NCBI GenBank assembly: GCA_963556695.1
Contig: CAUWAG010000003.1
Coordinates: 682,001-746,000, forward strand
Reading direction: 5' to 3'
DNA from: Anthostomella pinea
Lineage: Eukaryota; Ascomycota; Sordariomycetes; Xylariales; Xylariaceae
DNA length: 64,000 nt
The notes under the pieces were generated by a model, which was not told where the DNA came from, ran no database searches, and saw nothing but the letters and a program-made list of their open reading frames with translations. The number at the start of each line of letters is the position of its first letter. Positions within the stretch are counted from its first letter, which is position 1. This document shows, piece by piece, positions 20,017 through 31,100 of this stretch. The position numbers and the translations under genes are program-made.

Positions 20017-21126
20017 ATGTCTCCCCCAACAACCTCCCACACCTACCGCCGCACAGCAGACGCCACCTCCATCGAACTAGTTACAGAAAACGTACCTCAG
20101 ACTCTGAAACCCAACGAAGTCCTTTTAAAGATCCACGCCGTCTCTCTAAACTTCCGCGACATAGGCATGCTCACAAACCGCTACCCCATCCCCGTCATCC
20201 CCCAAGGAATCCCTTGCAGCGATGCCTCTGCCACAGTCCTCGGCGTCGGATCCGCCGTCACAACCTTCAAACCCGGGGATCATGTGACGCCCGCTTTCCA
20301 GATGGACCGCATCACGGGCCGCGAGAAGAACGCCCCTTTCGTCGCTCTGGGGGGAGATGTCGACGGCGTGTTGAGGCAGTATGCGGTTTTCGAGGAGCAG
20401 GTGCTGACGAAGATCCCGTCCTATCTGTCCCACGAGGAAGCGGCGACGATTGCGTGCGCGGGCGTGACGGCGTGGACGGCGCTGGGGATGGGTCAATCTC
20501 ACCAAGTCGACGTGGCGCTCATGCAGGGCACGGGGGGAGTGAGTATGTTCGCCGTGTTGATCTGTCTCGCGGCGGGCATCAGGCCGATCGTCACGTCGTC
20601 GTCGGACGAGAAGTTGGAGCAGGTCAAGTCGCTAGGGACGAAGGAGAGGCCGGTTTTGGGGATTAATTATCGTACGCATCCGGACTGGGCGGCGGAGGCG
20701 CAGAGGCTTACGGACGGCAAGGGGGTGGATGTTGTGATTAACAATGTGGGTGTTGCGGCTATGGAGCAGAGTTTCGATGCTCTTTGTTCGAATGGAGGGA
20801 CGATTTCGTTGGTGGGGTTCTTGGGAGGGATGCCGGAGAAGATGCCGGATTGTGTTATGCCTGCTATGATGAAGATGGCTAAGATCCAGTATGTCGGCTT
20901 GATTGTTTCTGAGTTATGGGGAGGTTGCTTACAGCTTTTCAGGGGTATCCAGGTCGGGTCTGTCAAAGACCAGCAGGATCTGTGCGACTTTCTGGCCGAG
21001 AAGAAGGTCGACTTGAAGCCGTTAGTTGACTGCAAGGTCTTCAAGTTTGAAGATGCTGCAGATGCGTTCAAGTACGTTGATTCTGGCGCTCATGTTGGCA
21101 ACGTCGTCATCCGCGTGGCAGGATAA
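20017..21126 (+). CDS. Zinc-independent MDR oxidoreductase (quinone reductase/ADH-like)
   Basis: NAD(P)H-dependent oxidoreductase of the medium-chain superfamily, zinc-free branch: it has neither GHE nor the structural-zinc cysteines. The N-terminal GroES-like fold includes VSLNFRDIGML and GDHVTP; EEAATIACAGVTAWTAL leads into the Rossmann motif QGTGGVSMFA; SNGGTISLVGFLGG follows. The frame reads through as 369 residues, but 20889-20942 has a strong donor (GTATGT), acceptor TTTTCAG and a length of 54 nt, and its translation does not fit the family. Removing it (exons 20017-20888 and 20943-21126) gives 351 residues and joins AKIQ to GIQVGSVKD as expected. Its substrate is unknown. It is divergent from the ADH relic, so the two may once have been co-regulated. 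Confidence 0.88.
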   Translation: MSPPTTSHTYRRTADATSIELVTENVPQTLKPNEVLLKIHAVSLNFRDIGMLTNRYPIPVIPQGIPCSDASATVLGVGSAVTTFKPGDHVTPAFQMDRITGREKNAPFVALGGDVDGVLRQYAVFEEQVLTKIPSYLSHEEAATIACAGVTAWTALGMGQSHQVDVALMQGTGGVSMFAVLICLAAGIRPIVTSSSDEKLEQVKSLGTKERPVLGINYRTHPDWAAEAQRLTDGKGVDVVINNVGVAAMEQSFDALCSNGGTISLVGFLGGMPEKMPDCVMPAMMKMAKIQYVGLIVSELWGGCLQLFRGIQVGSVKDQQDLCDFLAEKKVDLKPLVDCKVFKFEDAADAFKYVDSGAHVGNVVIRVAG

Positions 21127-21914
21127 GCTGGCGGGTCCGATTGCTTTCGCTAGGTAGGCTTGATATCTCTTGTGGCTGTAGCCAGTCACGGTGATGTCTC
21201 GTATGCGCCCTCAACTCGCCATCGATCTGGCTTTCAGCTCTTCCAGTCTCTCACCCACAGAGACTTCGTTCCAGTGTTCTGTGACGTCGCGCGAGCCAGG
21301 TCTCGTCAATATTGGCATGCCAACTTGCTCAATGCAAAAGCTGGCCGCCACACTTCCCCAGCGCGCCGCTTCTACCACGTTCATGGACCTGCCAGCCGTG
21401 AGCCTCCATGTGTGGTACGCAATTCTTTCCTGCTGAAGGTTTGGGCCCATTTGAAACACGCCGTACTCCAAGGAGATTTCGAAAGTCGAAGGGCTGTGAA
21501 GATTGTTGGTTAGAAGAACAGCTGGTGCTGAAATGAGAAGGCGAGGTGGTAGAGTCAGCTTTGAGATGTCTTGGAGCTTGAATGTTCTCGGTTCTATGCT
21601 TGGTGTGACTGTTGGCCAGAGAATGAACAAAGACCATTCAAAAAACACCAACCAACCACACGTAGCTACCCGTCAAGTTATGGATTGCTCACATGGCAGC
21701 ACGAGATCATACGGGGGTAGTAGACTATCAAATCGTGTCCTACCAACACCAGGGCGAACAAAGAGCGCCCCACCAACCTCGAGGGCATCAGGAGTCTCCG
21801 GAATGTCTATGTATCCCGAATCGCCAAAGTATCCAATGACGGTCTGGACAGTTGCGGGTGCGGCCGTCATGCCACCAACTCATTACCTCGAGAACAAAGA
21901 ACTCCCCAACATCC
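21127..21914. other. Intergenic, no convincing gene
   Basis: Downstream of the MDR gene and upstream of the orphan frame at 21915. Several short frames on both strands have no domain. It may include the 5' part of the orphan gene. Confidence 0.4.
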
Positions 21915-23024
21915 ATGTACCAGGTAGAACTGCATCACTGCAACACTTTTTCGGACTGCCCTGTGGAAGTCTTCATCCAACACGCATGTTGGTGCTTGCT
22001 CACACTGTCGGCTGAGACAAAAAGGCATCGAGTGCTGCAACGGTGCACGCTACTCTCCCTACGGTATGCATCCCGGCCTCAGACCCTGATGGACTGGGCA
22101 GCTGACCTGTTCTCGTCAGCTACCTCGCTGTTCATCCCGACAATCCAGGACTTGGCAGCTGACCTGTTCTCATCGGCTACCTCGCTGCTCGCCCAGACAA
22201 TCCAGGACCCATTTTCATCATGGTTCTCAATACAAGCTCCTCCTACAGTCCTTTTCGCTCGCGGCGATGACCGTTGTAGCAGCCAGCATCCTCTACGTCT
22301 TCACCTACACACCAGGTCGGGAAGGTGTACGCCGGATCTCGATATTATCAGCGGATGCTCCCATCATCCCCATGCGGAACACAGTGAAGCCTATTACTTT
22401 TTGACACCCCACTCGATGGCCATGCTACAAGACCATGACGTGCAGCGAGCAACGTCGACCGCTCTCCCATGGGATCCTTGTTTGTCAGTAGCAACAGCCA
22501 TGCATCTCATCAGTGACTGTGACGGCATTCTGGTGCATACGCCTCATTCTTCCAACAATTTACAACTAAGACCGGAGTTCATACGGTATGTCGCGCTGCA
22601 GATGTATGCAATCATCTCCCAAACCATCCTATCACCGCACAGAGAACCCAGAGGATCCTACAACACAGGAATGGTCATGAGTGAGAAAGGCGAGCTGCAG
22701 GAAGCGCAATATACACCTCTCTCCCCTGTAAGGGGCGCTCAACACTGTCGACTGTACGAAGCGACGTTCGATGTCCTAGCTGGCGATGCTTTGGTACTTC
22801 ACTCGGTCGTGCTTACACGACGAAAAGACGACCAAAGTGGTCATCCAGTCGGTAACCGTATACCCAAGAGCACCGCACAAGCCAAACAAGAGACAGCCGG
22901 CTCTCACGATGCAGCAGCCAGGTCCTCGATTCCTTGGTTTGATTTCTTCGGCGCCATAACTTCACGGGGCCGCAAAAATCCGAACTGCGTGTTGATCGAC
23001 CGGGGGACGAATAGCTGCAGGTAG
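21915..23024 (+). CDS. Hypothetical protein with internal duplication
   Basis: Open frame of 369 codons from the ATG at 21915; another in-frame ATG at 22089 would give 311. No domain, signal peptide or membrane segment was recognised. Residues about 60-98 contain two copies of a 19-residue unit beginning AADLFSSATSL and containing TIQD, reflecting a 57-bp duplication. The later part is mixed hydrophilic with several His-rich stretches and could fold, but no family resemblance was seen. Its length in DNA of balanced composition argues mildly for a real, lineage-restricted gene. Upstream exons cannot be excluded. Confidence 0.35.
   Translation: MYQVELHHCNTFSDCPVEVFIQHACWCLLTLSAETKRHRVLQRCTLLSLRYASRPQTLMDWAADLFSSATSLFIPTIQDLAADLFSSATSLLAQTIQDPFSSWFSIQAPPTVLFARGDDRCSSQHPLRLHLHTRSGRCTPDLDIISGCSHHPHAEHSEAYYFLTPHSMAMLQDHDVQRATSTALPWDPCLSVATAMHLISDCDGILVHTPHSSNNLQLRPEFIRYVALQMYAIISQTILSPHREPRGSYNTGMVMSEKGELQEAQYTPLSPVRGAQHCRLYEATFDVLAGDALVLHSVVLTRRKDDQSGHPVGNRIPKSTAQAKQETAGSHDAAARSSIPWFDFFGAITSRGRKNPNCVLIDRGTNSCR
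22098..22211 (+). repeat. 57-bp direct tandem duplication
   Basis: Two adjacent copies, each starting GCAGCTGACCTGTTCTC and containing GACAATCCAGGAC, differ at a handful of bases. The unit is a multiple of three and keeps the orphan frame open. Confidence 0.85.
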
Positions 23025-25043
23025 ATGGGGAGGACGGGAGCTGCCGCTATTCTACTTTGGTGTTCACTTGCACTTGCGCTCACACCGGCAGCTTCAGTAT
23101 CCCGCCGAGGACTGCGAGGCTAACTTCTCAACGATTGAGTGGCCTGATGTCAAGCGAGACACGAGGCTGCTAAATCCATCCAACCGAGTCGACAGGGCAC
23201 AGGGGTCCTGCGGAAAGGAAGAAGGACGACAATAGTATGTTCTTTTATCAGGGGGGCAATCATTCAAGAAGCTCAGAGTCTCTGTCAAAACACCGTGTGC
23301 TATTAGGCGAAGACATTATTAAGCTATGTCCGGAGAAAGCTTTCAACCGTTTCCTCCTCTAATGAGCGATTGTCAGATGACGTGTTCAACTTACATAAAC
23401 GGTGACACTGATCTTAATCTTCTAGATCCTCCCACTACAGATAGGACGTATACCTAGACCCCTGTTTGATTATACACTGGGTCTGGTACTGGCATAGACC
23501 CGTTAAAGATATCGGCTCTGACCTAGGTGAAGACAATGGTATACTATCCCTTGCACGATGCGGTGGCCTCTGACCCTTGTTTCGAGGCCTGTCACTGCCC
23601 TCAGGGGTTGGAGGGTAAGAGTCGGTGATGCCATGATGTAGATGAAACGGTTCGCCTCAAGATGTCGGGCATCGCGTATTCGCAGGTCGGTACCTATGTG
23701 GTTCGTAAGCACCTTAAGCCAGGATTATGCTCCGTCTGTCCGTATGCCACCATGATCCTTAGCGGTTCCTTGGCGTGGGGAGCGCTGGGTCATCTTACCG
23801 AAGTCGGCGATACTTGGCATACCAGATTGAATACCCAGTATTACCCAGCGTTGAGTGGTTTTTTATAGCATGCGGTTCCTCAGACCGGCATGCAGGCGCT
23901 CGATTCTAAATTCAGGCGGGCAACATCTTTGAATGCGCCAACTAAGCTCTGCTTAGTGTTCACTCAAAGGATGCGTATGGACGAACAGGTATGCGGTGAT
24001 GGATTGGAGGTGATTTGAAGAACACGTTATTATCGCTCCTTCATCCCAACTTCCCAAGGCATGTAGTCGGCCTGTCCTGGTACAGATAGGGCAGAGTCCG
24101 GAGCCGGGAGACCAAGGTACCTAGGTAGGCTGCCAAGAATGATAATGGCTTAAATGCACCAATAGCCGGCGACCAATTGCCTTAATAGTCGGCCAAGGAC
24201 CACAGTTCCACCCACCCAGGGACCAGGTTGGGCATGGTTTATGCTGGTAACACTATGCACTGGTTTGATCCTTCGATGCCTATCAGGCCCATTTCCATCT
24301 CGGCGGACCGTCCTACCAGCCCTACAGGCCAGACTGAAGGGGAAAGGCCGTACATATTGTGAACTGCAATGTGTGTGTCTACGCCGGAGGTCCAGCACCT
24401 TGTTTGTTATCATTATAGCCACCTGCTTGCTGCTGCAAGAATGCAGCACACCGCGTGCTCCTTGAGAGAGGGGCGACTACCGTGTCTGTGGCAAACCCTA
24501 GAAGGAGGATTACAGAGAAGGAGGATTACAGAGAAGGAGGGTTGCATAGAAGGAGGGTTACATAGAAGGATGGCAGTCCTGACTGTATTACCCCTGTCTA
24601 GCGCCAGGTACCGGAACCGACAACATCGAGGAGGAGCCGAATACAGGCGTGAAGTGCGCCCAATTCGGACGAACGCAGGGGGATTCGCGAGCAGAGGATT
24701 CAGTTCTCGTTTCAACTCGGGGTGCCCTACCTTTATTATGGAGCCAAGGCTCAAGAGTTATGGAGCATCGAGGATTCGACGATCCATCGCTCCCGAGCAA
24801 AGCACAAGTGGTGTGATACATAAACCTTTGGCAGCCACTGCCGAGGTGGATGGCCTACGGTCCCAGCTTTCGACCGTTCTTGCGTTATCTCTGTCTGTGA
24901 GCATCTTCACTACCGGTGTCGAAATCATATCGAGAGCGATCATCGAGACGCGGATCCGCGAAAGTGATATGTGAGAGGCATCACATTGCGCCAGCAACTC
25001 CAGTCTATAACGCGTGCCAACCGCCAACCGCCAACCCGTCGCG
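23025..25043. other. Intergenic, 2 kb
   Basis: No gene supported. It contains the 16-bp tandem repeat at 24501-24570 and short frames on both strands. The part 23300-24100 is somewhat A+T-richer than the flanking genes. Confidence 0.45.
24501..24570. repeat. 16-bp tandem repeat, 4.4 copies
   Basis: Unit GAAGGAGGATTACAGA repeated twice exactly, then two variant copies (GGGTTGCATA and GGGTTACATA endings) and a partial copy. Noncoding. Confidence 0.9.
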
Positions 25044-26078
25044 ATGGCTGCCCACAACTACTTCTACGGTGAGGACAAGGCGCCAAAGGTTCGGCAGGAC
25101 CAGGAAGGTCTCGAGCTCGCTCCGGCAGGCCTGGAAGTTGTACCCCGAGAATACCCTCGAGAATACCCCCAAGAGTACCCCCGAGAATACCCTCTCGACT
25201 TATCACCAAAGCACGACTATTCGACGAAGTCTCCGGTCGAATGGACCGCGACCACTCAATGGACGGCATCAGGTTGGAGTGACTCTGAGCATGGCACACA
25301 AGCTCGCGCAGCCGAGACAGCTCCCGCTCCCGCCCCCGCTCCCCCGGGAAAGGACGAGCGCAAGCGGCAGCGGAAGCTAATATGTGGGCTGACGGTGCCG
25401 GTATTCTGGGCGCTACTCGTTTTCCTCGTCGTCGTGCTAGCGGCCGGCATAGGCGGTGGTATCGCCGGGGGCATAGCAGTACAGCGTAATGCCGACTCCT
25501 CATCCCCCACCGGCGCCAATGGTACATCCACGACACCATCATCAGCGACGTCATCGCCAACAGCATCGTCATCAGCAGCGGCATCATCAGCGACAGCCGA
25601 CGCCACGACCCCCACGGACGGCGGCTGCTGGGGCATAGATGGCAAGACTTACATGCCCTACGCGGTCGACGGAAGCGATATCCCGCTAGAGGCCGGGCTG
25701 GCAGGGCAACAGTTCGAGCAGCAATGCGGAACCAACTGGGTGTCATCGGACAGCACAGGAACGCACGATATCATGCGCATCTTCATGCCCACCCTCGAGA
25801 CCTGCATCGAGACCTGCGCCGAGTACAACGCTGGGTATCGGGCAAGCGTGCAGGCGGGCGTCGCAGTCGGTGGCGGCTACTGTCGCGCCGTGTCCATCAC
25901 CAAGGCGCAGGCTGGCTTCTGTCTTTTGAAGAATGGAACTGGGACCAATGATACTGTGAGTAGCGTTCGTTGTACCCCTTTACCCCTTTTCTACACTGAC
26001 TCTTTGGTACTGCAGTCCGGCCAACCAGACCGCTACTCCAGCGCTGTGCTGACTACCCTCATAAGTGGGGATATATAG
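25044..26078 (+). CDS. Single-pass membrane protein with cysteine-rich ectodomain
   Basis: Layout from the ATG at 25044: an N-terminal cytosolic-like region with four REYP/QEYP repeats (residues about 35-50), an Ala-Pro stretch, a basic patch (KDERKRQRK), one strongly hydrophobic segment (about 113-146), a Ser/Thr/Ala stalk with sequons (about 149-190), and a cysteine-rich C-terminal domain beginning GGCWGIDGKTY. That domain resembles the PAN/Apple-like modules found behind similar stalks in many fungal surface proteins; the match is by pattern only. A 60-nt intron (25956-26015, donor GTGAGT, acceptor CTGCAG) is a multiple of three, so the frame reads through; spliced exons 25044-25955 and 26016-26078 give 324 residues. 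Probably a cell-surface protein; no partner is known. Confidence 0.75.
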   Translation: MAAHNYFYGEDKAPKVRQDQEGLELAPAGLEVVPREYPREYPQEYPREYPLDLSPKHDYSTKSPVEWTATTQWTASGWSDSEHGTQARAAETAPAPAPAPPGKDERKRQRKLICGLTVPVFWALLVFLVVVLAAGIGGGIAGGIAVQRNADSSSPTGANGTSTTPSSATSSPTASSSAAASSATADATTPTDGGCWGIDGKTYMPYAVDGSDIPLEAGLAGQQFEQQCGTNWVSSDSTGTHDIMRIFMPTLETCIETCAEYNAGYRASVQAGVAVGGGYCRAVSITKAQAGFCLLKNGTGTNDTVSSVRCTPLPLFYTDSLVLQSGQPDRYSSAVLTTLISGDI

Positions 26079-27001
26079 TCCAAGGGGAATGAATGAGAAG
26101 ATCGTTGTTATGAACACACCGCATCCACTATGAAATAATGTAATAGTGCCGAGACCAGCGAACCGCCAATTCGAACGTCTCCTGGCTTTCATTACCAGCA
26201 GGTCTCGCCGTGAGCGTCCCAACCGATGACCGGTATTCAAACTTACAAGCTGAGCAGGATTCAGCAACGACAGGATGGATGACTGTTACTGGGTCATCAC
26301 TTCGGGAAGTGACGATGCCCTGCGAAACTAGGCATGGATCTTGGATGCAAAAGCTGAACATCGATACACCTTAAAGCAGCACGGAAACACGACAGCTGGA
26401 TTGAGTTTATTATACCCCGAAGAGCGCTCATGGGTGAGGCTATGATGTGGAGATGACACCAAGCGTCCCATTCCGCATCAGCTTCGTGTAAGAGAGCAGG
26501 GCTCCAAACTCAAATGTGGTATGCAGAACTTGGGTACTGAAGGGATTGTCTTCCTAGGAACGCGAAGGATGGTGTCCGCGGATGATGCTGTACTTGGGAT
26601 TGAAACCTACCTGCTTGTGTACTGGCTCCATGTCGCGGGCCGACGCCAGTGGTGGTCATGTACATGTTCCACGACAACCTAGATACCGCATCAACACATC
26701 ATCACATGCTATTGGGAGTTTGCCTTCAATCATCTGCCGTACCTAATGCACTACTCGGCCCAGGACAGGGTTGGGGAAGCTAAAAACCTGTATCTTGACG
26801 TCTCCCCAACCTTGAGCTGAGGGGGTAGTTCTGGGCCGACCACGATGTGATCCTGTGACCAATGGGTATATGAACTCCCAAAACCTCGCACCTCTCTTCT
26901 GGCTGTCTCCTCATCAGCACCTGCTATAACCTGAATACTTCTTGGAAGTCTTACTCTACCAGCTACTTCAATCTTCATATCCGAAGCCACACGAAATCAA
27001 C
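26079..27001. promoter_or_regulatory. Intergenic region and HVA1 promoter
   Basis: 923 bp. Near the right side, CCAAT at about 26859-26863 is followed by GGGTATATGAA (26864-26874), a plausible CCAAT/TATA pair about 130 bp before the HVA1-Tudor start codon. Nothing else was recognised. Confidence 0.4.
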
Positions 27002-27365
27002 ATGGCACCCCGATACAGAAATGGCGAGCACGTCCGGTACAAGCCTGTTGGAGGTGAGCAAGACCAAGATTCGCCGCTCCTTTCAACACATGCTGACAAT
27101 GAGAAGGCCCGGACTCGAACACTCCAGACAGCACTGGGAAGATCACCGACGTGCTCACAGAGCCTGGCGTACAGGCTGATCGCAACGTCCAGGCCAGCGC
27201 GTCCGATCCACGTTACGAGGTGAATATGGCCTCAAATACTCAGATGTGCACCAACGGCCCCAAGAGGACTTGCTAATCAGACTGTTGCAGATTGTCAACG
27301 ACAACACTGGAAAGGCCACCACTGTTTATGAGAGCAACATCCTCGGAAAAGCTACAGGACGTTAG
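27002..27365 (+). CDS. HVA1 Tudor-domain protein (DUF2945)
   Basis: Three exons: 27002-27053, 27107-27219, 27291-27365, encoding 79 residues. The introns have donors GTGAGC and GTGAAT, a branch CTGAC or CTAAT, and acceptors AAG and GCAG. The protein matches the hypervirulence-associated Tudor domain: N-terminal basic YRNGEHVRYKPVGG, then STGKITDVLTEPG, then a C-terminal strand IVNDNTGKATTVYESNILG. Family members are small proteins of unknown molecular role, named from a hypervirulence-associated protein. It was not visible as one long frame because all three exons are short. Confidence 0.85.
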
Positions 27366-28103
27366 TGTGAATGGTGTAGCCCAGATTTGGTGACTGTGAC
27401 TCTTAGGTCTGGAGGTCGTTGCCAGTGTGGGTTGGTAAATCATGTCACTCCTTTGAACAATCAACACAATTTGGTGATGAATGTCGGGAGTAGATTGAAG
27501 ATAGCCTACAATGTCACAAGTCTTGAGCAGACAATGAACTCGAAATTGCTCATGTCAGTAACTCGATATGTCGCACTTGCTTCCGCCAACATAAATGTGA
27601 AGATGTGAATGATTTAGCCAGTGGTGGCGGGGCCGTATTGGAACTCTGAGAGACTCTGATCCCAGCCCCCATGCAGCTATCGATAAGACCAGTAAGTTAT
27701 CAGGTAGTATGATTGAGGTATTTCCAGTGGTGCCACACCTGCAGCAAACCCCTCCACGTGAGGCACATGCGCCACAACCGCCACATTGCGACCCAGCAGC
27801 CCAGCCTCGCTGCATTACGTCGCGGGCTGCCTTAGCGCCAAGGGGTCTCCTCCAGCTGTCAAGGCACCAGCAAATAGATCGGCAACAGCCGCCTTGCGAA
27901 TGCACGCTCTTTGCGAGACCTCAACTTCTTCCTGAACATCTGCCTAAGGTACCTACGAGAGGCCCGGTCCAGCCTTTTGCACTCGACCTTGGAAATCATT
28001 GCTGTGCGAGACGACATCAAGTCCACGGAGTCGGGAATCGCAAATCCCGCTGCCATCCACTGCGCCCCAGTCTGATTGATACCTGTGTTCATGAGAGCCC
28101 AAG
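27366..28103. other. Intergenic; myosin I promoter
   Basis: 738 bp between the HVA1 gene and the myosin start. Small frames on both strands show no domain. It should hold the myosin promoter and 5' leader; no clear TATA was seen. Confidence 0.45.
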
Positions 28104-31100
28104 ATGGTAAGCTTGCCCATGTGATGTGGCATGTGCGACACCACCACCATGATTCTAATCAATCATGGGCATATAGGGCATCAGTAGGCGACCGAAGGAT
28201 AAGTCGGGCGGAGGTGCCCGAGCTGCTGGTGGCGGTGGGCAGTCGGGAGGCGGTCCCAAACCGAAGAAGGCCACATTCGAGACGAGCAAGAAGAAAGAGA
28301 TCGGTGTTTCGGACCTGACTCTTCTGAGCAAGGTGTCCAACGAGGCTATTAATGACAACCTCAAGAAGCGCTTTGAAGGCCGCGAGATCTATACCTATAT
28401 CGGCCATGTGTTGGTTTCCGTCAACCCGTTCCGAGATCTCGGTATCTACACCGACGAGGTCCTCGAATCCTACAAGGGCAAGAACCGCCTCGAGATGCCA
28501 CCCCACGTCTTCGCAATCGCCGAATCGTCCTACTACAACATGAAAGCCTACAAGGAGAATCAATGCGTCATCATCTCTGGAGAGTCAGGAGCAGGCAAGA
28601 CGGAAGCTGCGAAGCGGATCATGCAGTACATCGCGAACGTGTCTGGCGGCGAGAGTGGAGAGATCCAACAGATCAAGGACATGGTGCTGGCCACCAATCC
28701 ACTGCTGGAGTCTTTTGGCAATGCGAAGACACTGAGGAACAACAACTCGTCACGATTCGGAAAATACCTCCAGATACATTTCAACAACAATGGCGAGCCG
28801 GTCGGAGCAGACATTACGAATTACCTCCTCGAAAAGACTCGAGTTGTTGGACAGATCACGAATGAGCGGAGCTTCCACATTTTCTACCAGTTCACCAAAG
28901 GAGCTTCGGAAAACTACAGGACCATGTTCGGGATACAAAAGCCAGAGACCTATGGATACCTCAACCGGTCGAAATGCTTCAACGTTGATGGGATTGATGA
29001 TCTGGCAGAGTTCCGGGACACCCTTGAGGCTATGAAGGTTATTGGACTGTCACAGGCCGAGCAGGATGAAGTCTTCCGCATGCTTGCAGCAGTCCTGTGG
29101 GCTGGAAACATCCATTTCGTCGAAGGTGACGACGGCTACGCTGCTGTCTCAGACCAGTCTGTCGTGGACTTCCTTGCATACTTACTCGAGGTTGCGCCAA
29201 CTGATCTGATCAAGGGCATCACCATCCGAGTATTGACTCCGAGATCCGGTGAGGTCATTGAGTCCCCTTCGAACATCGCTCAGGCAACTGCAACCCGAGA
29301 TGCGCTCTCCATGGCCATCTACAACAGTCTTTTCGACTGGATCGTTGTGAGGATCAACCAATCACTACAAGCGCGCCAGGCTACGTCCAACAACATCGGT
29401 ATCCTCGATATCTATGGATTTGAAATCTTTGAGAAGAACAGTTTCGAGCAACTCTGCATCAACTATGTCAATGAGAAACTGCAACAGATCTTCATCCAGC
29501 TTACCCTCAAGGCCGAACAAGAAGAGTACGCCCGCGAACAGATTCAGTGGACACCCATTGAGTACTTCGACAACAAAGTTGTGTGCGACTTGATCGAGCA
29601 GGTCAGGCCTGTCGGTGTCTTCTCCGCACTCAAAGACGCAACCAAGACAGCACACGCTGACCCGGTTGCTTGCGATCGAACCTTTATGCAAAGTGTCAAC
29701 GGCATGTCCAATAAACACCTCACTCCTCGGCAGGGAAGTTTCATCATCAAGCATTATGCTGGTGATGTTAGCTACAGCGTCGAGGGAATTACGGACAAGA
29801 ACAAGGATCAGTTGCTCAAGGGCGTGCAAAACGTGTTCCAGCAGAGTTCGAACCGATTCGTCCACACCTTGTTCCCCAATGAAGTGAACCAGGACAACCG
29901 CAAGCAGCCGCCAACAGCCGGTGACAGAATCCGGACATCTGCAAATGCGCTTGTCGAGACCCTGATGAAGTGCCAGCCATCATATATCCGAACCATCAAG
30001 CCGAACGAGAACAAGTCGCCAACCGAGTATAACGTGCCGAATGTCTTGCATCAGATCAAATACCTGGGTCTGCAAGAGAACGTCAGGATCCGTAGAGCCG
30101 GATTCGCGTACCGTCAATCATTCGACAAATTTGTCGAGCGGTTCTACCTTTTGTCCCCGGCTACATCATATGCAGGCGAATATACTTGGCAGGACTCGGA
30201 AGAGGCAGCGGTGAAGCAGATTCTCAAAGACACCAGTATCCCCAAGGAAGAATGGCAATTGGGAGTTACAAAGGCTTTCATCAAGGCACCAGAGACATTA
30301 TTCGCCCTGGAAACGATGAGAGATCGATACTGGCATAATATGGCGACCCGCATTCAACGAATGTGGAGGGGATATCTGGCGTACCGCGCCGAATCCGCCA
30401 CCCGTATTCAGAGATTCTGGCGCAAAAAGAGAGTGGGTGCCGAGTATCTGCAACTGCGAGATCAAGGCCACAAAGTGCTCCAGGGACGAAAGGAGAGGAG
30501 GAGATTCAGTCTGCTAGGATCTCGTCGCTTCTTGGGAGATTATTTGGGCGTCAATGCTTCAACCGGACCCGGCGCGCAAGTTCGCAATGCTGTGCAGCTG
30601 TCTAGCAACGAGAAAGTGCTGTTCTCGTGCCGGGGTGAAGTCCTGGAGGCCAAGTTCGGTCGTTCAAGTAAACCAAGCCCTCGGATATTGATTGTAACGA
30701 ACAGCAAGTTTTATATCGTAGCGCAGGTGTTGGTAAACAACCAGGCGCAGATTTCGGTCGAGCGCTCGATGCCGCTGGGTGCCATCAAGTTCGTCAGTAC
30801 TTCGACCGCTCGAGATGACTGGTTCTCGCTGGGCGTCGGGTCCCAACAAGAGGCCGACCCGCTGTTGAACTGCGTCCTGAAGACAGAACTCTTCACGCAG
30901 ATGCAACGAGCAATGCCTGCTGGTTTTAGCCTTAAGATTGGCGAGTCGATAGAATACGCCAAGAAGCCTGGAAAGATGCAGATGGTCAAGGTCTCGAAGG
31001 ATTCAAAACAAGCGGCCGACTACTACAAGAGTGGTGCCGTTCACACGCAACCCGGCGAGTCTCCGTCGTCGGTCTCGCGTCCTACGCCAAAGGGCAAGCC

